Assembly: GCA_947177115.1 (NCBI GenBank)
Contig: CAMWTG010000060.1
Span: 1-11,321, forward strand
DNA: 11,321 nucleotides
From: an uncultured Clostridia bacterium
GTDB lineage: Bacteria; Bacillota; Clostridia; Oscillospirales; Oscillospiraceae
Direction: 5' to 3'
Both the position numbers and the translations under genes were made by a program. Below the pieces are notes generated by a model. That model searched no databases, was not told where the DNA came from, and saw only the letters and a list, made by a program, of their open reading frames with translations. This document shows, piece by piece, positions 6,461-11,321 of the stretch (its first letter is position 1; every line of letters begins with the position of its first letter).

Positions 6461-7349
6461 AAGGTTGGCCTGGTCGCGGTGGATGGGCACAACCATTTCC
6501 CCAATCTGGCCCTCATGCGGTTATCCGCATGGCATAAATTGCGTGGTGATTCCGTGGAATGGCTTTACCCATTATGACAAGGTATATCTTTCAAAAATTT
6601 TTACCTTCACATCTGATTTTGATGCAGTCATCAACGCAGATGAAATCATGACAGGTGGGACCGGCTATAAGGACTACGGCACACTCCCGCCAGAGATCGA
6701 GGCCACACCGCCGGATTACAGCATCTATCCACAATTCAAGCGGGCTATCGGCTTCCTGACGCGCGGTTGTATTCGCCACTGCGAATACTGCATAGTGCCC
6801 CGCAAGGAGGGAGACATCCATCCTGCGGCCGCCTGGGATGAGATCAAGCGGTCGGACAGCCGGGAAATCGTCTTTCTGGACAACAATGTTCTGGCATCGG
6901 AGCATGGTCTGGAGCAGATTGGCCGCATGGGCGGGGCGAGTGTCTGGGTGGATTTCAACCAGGGGCTGGATGCCCGGCTGATTACCACCGAGGCTGCGAA
7001 AATGCTGGCCCGGCTCCACTGGATACGCTTTATCCGAATGTCCTGCGATACCAGCGAAATGCTCCCGGTAGTGGAGCAGGCTACCGCCTATCTCCGGGAA
7101 GCCGGGGCCGCCCCCTCACGCTTCTGGGCGTATGTCCTGGTGCGGGATGTGGAGGATGCCCATCGGAGAGTCCTGGCCCTGCGGGAGATGGGCGTGGAGC
7201 CGTTCGCCCAACCGTATTGGGACTATGACGGCGGAGAACCAACTGTGGAGCAGAAGGCGTTTGCCCGGTGGGTCAACCATCGGGCGGCCTTCCGCTCCTG
7301 CATGTGGGAGGATTACCAATATCCGGGAAAGAAAGGGATACTATCATGA
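6461..7349 (+). pseudogene. Radical SAM protein of unknown function, start lost and frameshifted
   Basis: Radical SAM enzymes use a 4Fe-4S cluster to cleave S-adenosylmethionine. The cluster motif is GCIRHCEYC, cysteine codons at 6768, 6780 and 6789. Before it, in the frame of 6461, lies KVGLVAVDGHNHFPNLALMR followed by SAWHKLRGDSVEW, which looks like a nucleotide or B12-type N-terminal domain and ends at TGA 6575. From about 6560 the coding pattern moves to the PrgI frame (THYDKVYLSKIFTF, then ADEIMTGGTGY) and stays there to the TGA at 7347-7349. The rest has VDFNQGLDAR and the C-terminal PFAQPYWDYDG and ARWVNH segments. I recall this family from clostridial phages and mobile elements without known substrate. 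The expected ATG before AAG 6461 is absent (GGG instead); GTG 6479 is the nearest internal start. The TGA overlaps the next gene's ATG. Confidence 0.75.
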
Positions 7350-8017
7350 ACTTAAAAGAACTGATCTTTGGCGGCAGCGTCAAGACCGCCAGCGGCGGCG
7401 GGGCCTACCGGGACAGCATCCAGGCGTGGCTTCCCATCAAGAATATCATCAGCGGTGTGGTTATCACCCGTGATAACCGTTTTATCAAGATCCTGGAGGT
7501 GCTGCCGGTCAACATCTACCTAAAATCGCCTAACGACCGGCAGAATATCATTTCCAGCTATGCCGCCTACCTGAAGATCGCGCCGGATAATCTCCAGCTG
7601 GAGGCCCGGACGCTTCCGGCGGATACTGCCGACTATGTGGAGCGGATGAAGAAATGCGCGGAGACAGAGGCAAACGAATCCTGTCGTGAGATGATCCAGG
7701 ACAACATCAGAGAGATCGGTCAGGGTGTTGCCAGCGATGCCATCCGGCACCGCTTTTTCCTGATCTTCCAGTATGAGGCACACATGAAATCCAAGGGCAA
7801 TTCTGTCGCCGCCATTATTCAGCGGCTCAACGAGGAAGCAGACACCGCCCGGCGGTATCTGGACATATGTGAGCTGGAGGTACTGGAGCCCCGCTATTCG
7901 GATGATTTTATTCTGAAGCTGCTGTACGAGATCATCAATAAGCGCACCAGCCTCCGGGTCAAGCTGCCGGAGGGCGTGTTTGATATGACTACCGCCGTAC
8001 ATGGGATTTTTGAGTAG
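7346..8017 (+). CDS. VirB4 N-terminal-like / TraC-like conjugation protein
   Basis: A 223-residue protein starting MNLKELIFGG at ATG 7346, behind GAAAGGG and overlapping the preceding stop as ATGA. A longer frame start at 7268 lies inside the radical SAM coding region and is unlikely. The part IKNIISGVVITRDNRFIKIL through VLPVNIYLKSPNDR resembles the first domain of VirB4/TraC ATPases, where a G-x-hydrophobic strand pair precedes a helical region. The following 120 residues are helical and charged (ADYVERMKKCAETEANESC; FFLIFQYEA). No ATP-binding motif is present. It stops 9 bases before the VirB4 ATPase gene, with TAGGAGG bridging the gap, so the two are co-translated; the pair may act as one split VirB4. 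The gene looks complete and undamaged. Confidence 0.7.
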   Translation: MNLKELIFGGSVKTASGGGAYRDSIQAWLPIKNIISGVVITRDNRFIKILEVLPVNIYLKSPNDRQNIISSYAAYLKIAPDNLQLEARTLPADTADYVERMKKCAETEANESCREMIQDNIREIGQGVASDAIRHRFFLIFQYEAHMKSKGNSVAAIIQRLNEEADTARRYLDICELEVLEPRYSDDFILKLLYEIINKRTSLRVKLPEGVFDMTTAVHGIFE

Positions 8018-8026
8018 GAGGATGCT

Positions 8027-9061
8027 ATGCAGAAGAAGAAAGGCACAAAACCCGCCCCTGCCAAGGCTCGGGCAAAAAAGAAATTGCCGACTGCGGAGAA
8101 GAAGCAGTCCGGGCTGAAGCGCCTGCTGTTTGGTGAGGAGAAACCGGATTTGACGGAACTGGAATCCGGCTCTACCACGATCCTGGACATTCTTTCACCT
8201 ACTACGGTGGACACCAAGAACCGGGACCATATCATCGTGGATGGCGTATATCACGCCTATCTCTACATAGCCGGGTACGGATATTCCACCACAGTTGGCT
8301 CCTGTTGGCTCACCCCGCTGGTGGAAGCCGGAGAGGGGATCAACCTCATTTTCACTGCCAAGCGGCAGCCCAAGGATAAGATTCTCTCCAAGATCGCCCA
8401 GACTACCATGGTCAACCGCTCCCGGATGCGGGATGTAGGCGATACCCGCCAGGACTACGAGGAGCTGGACAGTGCCATCAGCTCCGGGCTTTACCTGAAG
8501 GATGCGATGAACCGGCAAGGAGAGGACTTTTACTACATGCACACGCTGGTCGAAGTGGTGGCGGACGATGCGGAGACGCTGGAGCAGCGGGTCACTGCGG
8601 TTGAGAAGCTGTGTGTATCGGTAGATATGATCGCCCGGCGGTGCGACTACAAGAACGAGCAGGCGTTCCTCTCCGCCCTGCCGCTGCTGTCCCTGGACCC
8701 GGATGTGGAGCGGAAGTCCCGGCGCAACGCCCTCACCAGCGGTGTGGCGGCGGCGTTCCCCTTTGCCTCCTACGAGCTCAGCGACCGCAACGGAGTCTTC
8801 CTAGGGCTAAATCTCTACAACCGTTCCCCGGTATTTCTCGATCCATACGATGATTACAAGTACACCAACGGCAATTGCTGGATCGGGGGCTCCTCCGGCG
8901 CGGGAAAGACGTTCACCCTGCAATGTCTGGGCGGACGGCTCCGGCAGCAGGGGCGGCGGGTCATCTTCATCGTGCCGAAGAAAGGGCACGAGTTCCGGCC
9001 CCTCTGCGAGCTGCTGGGCGGGCTCTATCTGAAATGGTGGAATAGAGGGGAGAGTGTATGA
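8027..9061 (+). CDS. virB4: VirB4-type conjugation ATPase, truncated after Walker A
   Basis: VirB4 ATPases power assembly and transport in type IV secretion systems. This product has a basic Lys/Ala/Pro-rich start (1-30), the VirB4 N-terminal region (about 60-260) and the Walker A motif GGSSGAGKTFT at 287-297. The line continues through VIFIVPKKGHEFRPLCELLGG to LYLK at 336, then WWNRGESV and TGA at 9059-9061. Full-length relatives have about 600-800 residues; Walker B and the rest of the ATPase core are missing, so this protein cannot hydrolyse ATP in the normal way. The joint lies at about 9036, and the bases after it (aatagaggggagagtgt) are the ribosome binding site region of the next gene. 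GGAGG at 8017-8021 precedes ATG 8027. The truncation looks like a deletion removing the second half of virB4 and possibly more genes. Confidence 0.85.
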   Translation: MQKKKGTKPAPAKARAKKKLPTAEKKQSGLKRLLFGEEKPDLTELESGSTTILDILSPTTVDTKNRDHIIVDGVYHAYLYIAGYGYSTTVGSCWLTPLVEAGEGINLIFTAKRQPKDKILSKIAQTTMVNRSRMRDVGDTRQDYEELDSAISSGLYLKDAMNRQGEDFYYMHTLVEVVADDAETLEQRVTAVEKLCVSVDMIARRCDYKNEQAFLSALPLLSLDPDVERKSRRNALTSGVAAAFPFASYELSDRNGVFLGLNLYNRSPVFLDPYDDYKYTNGNCWIGGSSGAGKTFTLQCLGGRLRQQGRRVIFIVPKKGHEFRPLCELLGGLYLKWWNRGESV

Positions 9062-10176
9062 TTTTCAGCCAACGTGACATAGACACGCTTCGCCTGCTGT
9101 GCTGGTGCCAATACGTTCAGCCAGAGGACTTGAATGTCATATCATCTCCGGTAGAATGGGAAAATCTGATGCGGCTGGGGCTGGCCCATCGGCATCGCGG
9201 AAGCGGTGCGATCACCCTTTCCAATCATGGCCGTCTGCTTTTACAGAATGTCTTTGAGGGAAAGCTCCCCCAGCTCACACAATCATACCATGGCGATGCG
9301 ATTCAACGCCGTATCCGCCTGAGCAGAACGGCCCTGACTGCATACCAAGGAGGCATTGACATTTTCACAACAGAAGCAGGAAGCATAACAGCCTCTCCGT
9401 CACTGTTCCTATCCGCTGTCTCTCGCGGTCGTGGCTCCAACCCCTGGGGCAGTACCCGTATTGCCGCCATTGCCCACCTGGGAGATGCCCTCTACGCTAT
9501 TCACTACGTCTGTTCAGGTGTCGGCAAACTGGCCCTCACGGATGAACTGACCGCTTTTACCAATCAGACCGCCCGTTTCCGAAACACCCCGCGGGCGTTT
9601 ATCTTTGCCGGGGAGAGTTACGCAGACATTCTCACAGAACTGGAGCAGACCAGCAAGATGGATACGAAGTTGATCTTCTACGGAGATGCCTACCGCTGTT
9701 TACAGCTTCCGGTCCATCTGCTCTCCTGTGACGATACCGGCGCGGTGCAGCTGCAGATTATGTCTGTGCCAGATTACCGAAAAAAACTGACGCAGGCTGC
9801 ATTAAAAAATCAGTACCAGCCTCCGCCCAAAGACGCTCCCGCCTGGGATGCTGTTTTCCAGGGGATGCCCTTTGTCATGGCGGCGGATATGGACTTGCGG
9901 CGCATTGATACCGCTCTCCAAATTGCGAAGGCAAACGGCATGAAGCAGATTGCCATAGCCGCCCTGGAGGGGCAGGCGGAGTCCGTCCTGTTTTCCCGCT
10001 ATCGGGATACTGGTCTCGCCCGCGTGTTTGTCCTTACGGATGAGGCCGTCTCCGCAGTCACCGGCAGGCCGCCGGTCCCCTACACGCCCCCGCGTACTCA
10101 ATTCATAACCCCGAAAGGAGATGTTGTCGATGCTCCGTCCTTCCAAACTCATGGAAAAGCTGGAGGATCTCATTGA
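9058..10176 (+). CDS. Unrecognised conjugation-operon protein with probable N-terminal winged helix
   Basis: A 372-residue soluble protein with no membrane segment or signal peptide. Residues 1-70 (SQRDIDTLRLLCWCQYV, then SSPVEWENLMRLGLAHRHR and ITLSNHGRLLL) look like a winged-helix DNA-binding fold: a recognition-type helix, then a short wing with 'LxLxxxG'. Residues 90-350 alternate strands and helices (AIAHLGDALYAIHYV; RAFIFAGESYADI; MDTKLIFYGDAY), suggesting a Rossmann-like or nuclease-like alpha/beta domain. I see no catalytic motif I can name. It resembles replication-relaxation or relaxosome accessory proteins in layout only. The start ATG 9058 follows GGGGAGAG at good spacing and overlaps the truncated virB4 stop as ATGA. 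Its end overlaps the VirD4 gene by 47 bases, which suggests a role with the coupling protein, for example in presenting DNA. The gene looks intact. Confidence 0.55.
   Translation: MIFSQRDIDTLRLLCWCQYVQPEDLNVISSPVEWENLMRLGLAHRHRGSGAITLSNHGRLLLQNVFEGKLPQLTQSYHGDAIQRRIRLSRTALTAYQGGIDIFTTEAGSITASPSLFLSAVSRGRGSNPWGSTRIAAIAHLGDALYAIHYVCSGVGKLALTDELTAFTNQTARFRNTPRAFIFAGESYADILTELEQTSKMDTKLIFYGDAYRCLQLPVHLLSCDDTGAVQLQIMSVPDYRKKLTQAALKNQYQPPPKDAPAWDAVFQGMPFVMAADMDLRRIDTALQIAKANGMKQIAIAALEGQAESVLFSRYRDTGLARVFVLTDEAVSAVTGRPPVPYTPPRTQFITPKGDVVDAPSFQTHGKAGGSH
10115..10132 (+). promoter_or_regulatory. Ribosome binding site choosing the VirD4 start
   Basis: AAGGAG at 10115-10120 is directly followed by ATG 10121, too close to serve it. 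ATG 10130 in the same frame lies 9 bases after the motif, the normal spacing. Translation therefore most likely begins at 10130 (MLRPSKLMEK), inside the end of the previous gene. Confidence 0.65.
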
Positions 10177-11281
10177 AAAGAAATGCGGTCCATGGTATGA
10201 GCGGCACAAGGCGAAATTTCCGCTCTATATTCCCCTGGGGCTGACCGCCTGGTATTTCTACGGGATGCTTCTCAACTCCCTGAAGCTGGGGCGGCAGGCC
10301 ACCTTCCACCTCCCCGGGCAGGAAGTCCCCAGCATTTGGATAGTCAACCCATTCAAAAACTGGTTCGTGGTGTTTACACCCTTCGGCCTGGGCGTTACCG
10401 CCGTGATCGTACTGCTGGTCTGCCTCATCACGAAAAAGGGGTACATCTGGTTCTCCGGCTACAAGTACATCCACGATCCGCGCGGGTTTGACATCCTCCC
10501 GGACGCTACCCATGGCTCCTCCGGCTTCCTGACGAAAAAGGAGATGAGAGAGTTCCTGGAACTGGGCGAGGTTGAGAAAGTACAGGGTATGATGCTGGGC
10601 AAGCACAAAGCCCACGAGGACGACCCGGACAAGTACGCCGTTTACGCCGCCCACCGGATGATCCCCGGCGACAACAACAACCTGCTCTGCATCGGTGCTC
10701 CGGGCAGCGGAAAGTCCAGGGGCTTTATTATCCCGTTCCTCATGGGCTGTGCCCAGCGGGGAGAGTCCGTATTTGTCACAGATCCCAAGGGCGAGCTTTT
10801 TGAAAAGCTCTCGCCCTACTTCCGAGAAAAAGGCCACTACGTCAAGGCGGTCAACTTCCTGGACATGGCCCATTCGGATGGATGGAACTGCCTGTACTCC
10901 CTGGACAAAGAGACCCATCTGGTGCAGACGGTGGCCAACACCATCATCAAGAATACCTCCGGCCCCAGGGAGGCGGACGACTTCTGGAGCTGGGCGGAGC
11001 TGAATCTGCTCATGGCCCTGCTTCACTACGTCTGCAATCTGAAGGATGCCAATGGGAACCTGCTGCCCATTGAGCAGCGGGGCCTTGGAGACGTGTACCA
11101 GATCATGGCGAACCAGAGCATCCAGGAGATCAACCGTACCTTGGCCACTCTCCCGCCGGAGCACCCGGCCAAGGGCCACCACGGGCTGTTTCTGAAGGCC
11201 AGGGAAAACCTCTGGGGCAACATCGCCATTGGCCTGGGCAACCGCCTGTCCATCTTCCAGAATAAGCTGGTGGACACCATC
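10130..11281 (+). CDS. virD4: VirD4/TraG-type coupling protein, first exon
   Basis: The coupling protein is a membrane ATPase that brings the relaxase-DNA complex to the secretion channel. The 384 codons to the intron site hold two membrane helices (about 33-51 and 80-100), then the nucleotide-binding domain with Walker A GAPGSGKS at 189-196 and the TraG-typical TDPKGELFEK at 217-226. After NKLVDTI the family normally continues, as I recall, with a segment leading to the second half of the ATPase domain. Here the next bases are GTGCG, the canonical 5' end of a group II intron, and unspliced reading adds VRFVP before TGA 11297-11299. The protein is therefore complete only if the intron splices; the 3' exon lies outside the window. 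Full-length relatives have roughly 570-650 residues. No damage is visible in this exon. Confidence 0.85.
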
Positions 11282-11321
11282 GTGCGCTTTGTTCCTTGAC
11301 AATCTGCGTAGAAATACGCAA
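11282..11321 (+). mobile_element. Probable 5' end of a group II intron inside virD4
   Basis: The sequence begins GTGCG, the consensus 5' end of bacterial group II introns, exactly where the VirD4 reading frame departs from its family. It goes on with TTGACAATC and a perfect hairpin TGCGTA-GAAA-TACGCA at 11305-11320, the kind of short stem with a GNRA loop found at the start of domain I. Only 40 bases are in the window, so the assignment rests on the 5' motif, the hairpin and the position in a gene that such introns often invade. A plain deletion joint is the alternative. Confidence 0.6.

Noticed and set aside
6168..7349. A genuine PrgI-radical SAM fusion protein
   Set aside because: Radical SAM N-terminal sequence directly after the joint is in another frame and only later enters the PrgI frame through a second lesion, so the long frame is accidental.
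10103..11302. 399-codon open frame on the minus strand across virD4
   Set aside because: It is the antisense shadow of a gene with clear VirD4 motifs in GC-rich sequence; its translation shows no recognisable domain.
1..11321. CRISPR array, tRNA, rRNA, toxin-antitoxin pair or integrase
   Set aside because: I looked for regularly spaced repeats, cloverleaf-like patterns and recombinase motifs on both strands and saw none in the window.

Overview
The window is GC-rich, with strong AGGAGG-type ribosome binding sites and tightly packed or overlapping genes. It carries a Gram-positive conjugation set of the kind found in gut Clostridia (Oscillospiraceae/Lachnospiraceae-like hosts). I read it as part of an integrative conjugative element (ICE) that has been broken and re-joined several times and invaded by group II introns. 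The host assignment is inferred from gene type and composition only.

Layout: 2-166 is the tail of an unidentified gene. It runs into the 3' remnant of a group II intron (162-559): the HNH-containing end of the intron-encoded protein, with an internal stop codon, then RNA domains V and VI. The intron's 3' exon (560-1207) is the C-terminal part of a surface protein ending in LPKTGY. A hairpin separates it from a stand-alone HD-GYP domain gene (1282-1899). On the opposite strand, an intact M24 Xaa-Pro aminopeptidase-like gene (1903-2970) converges on it, with its own promoter in a short AT-rich stretch. From 3200 onward everything is on the + strand and conjugation-related: a TrbL-like membrane protein (N-terminus missing, two frameshifts), an NlpC/P60 cell-wall hydrolase, a scrap of a helical protein, the N-terminal part of a PrgI-family protein run into a radical SAM gene, a VirB4-N/TraC-like protein, a VirB4 ATPase cut off shortly after Walker A, an unrecognised protein with a probable winged helix, and a VirD4/TraG coupling protein. 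VirD4 is interrupted at 11282 by what looks like the 5' end of a group II intron (GTGCG).

How the genes would work together: VirB4 (energy), TrbL and PrgI (inner-membrane channel), NlpC/P60 (local peptidoglycan opening) and VirD4 (substrate docking) are parts of one Gram-positive type IV secretion machine. As it stands this copy is unlikely to be transfer-competent, because TrbL, PrgI and VirB4 are all incomplete.

The most notable points are the repeated clean joins between gene fragments (about 160, 3200, 6040, 6460 and 9040), a radical SAM enzyme of unknown role lodged between T4SS genes, an unusual base in the intron domain V catalytic triad, intron ends at both edges of the window, and the unidentified winged-helix protein in front of VirD4. 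Natural decay and misassembly cannot be told apart from the sequence alone.
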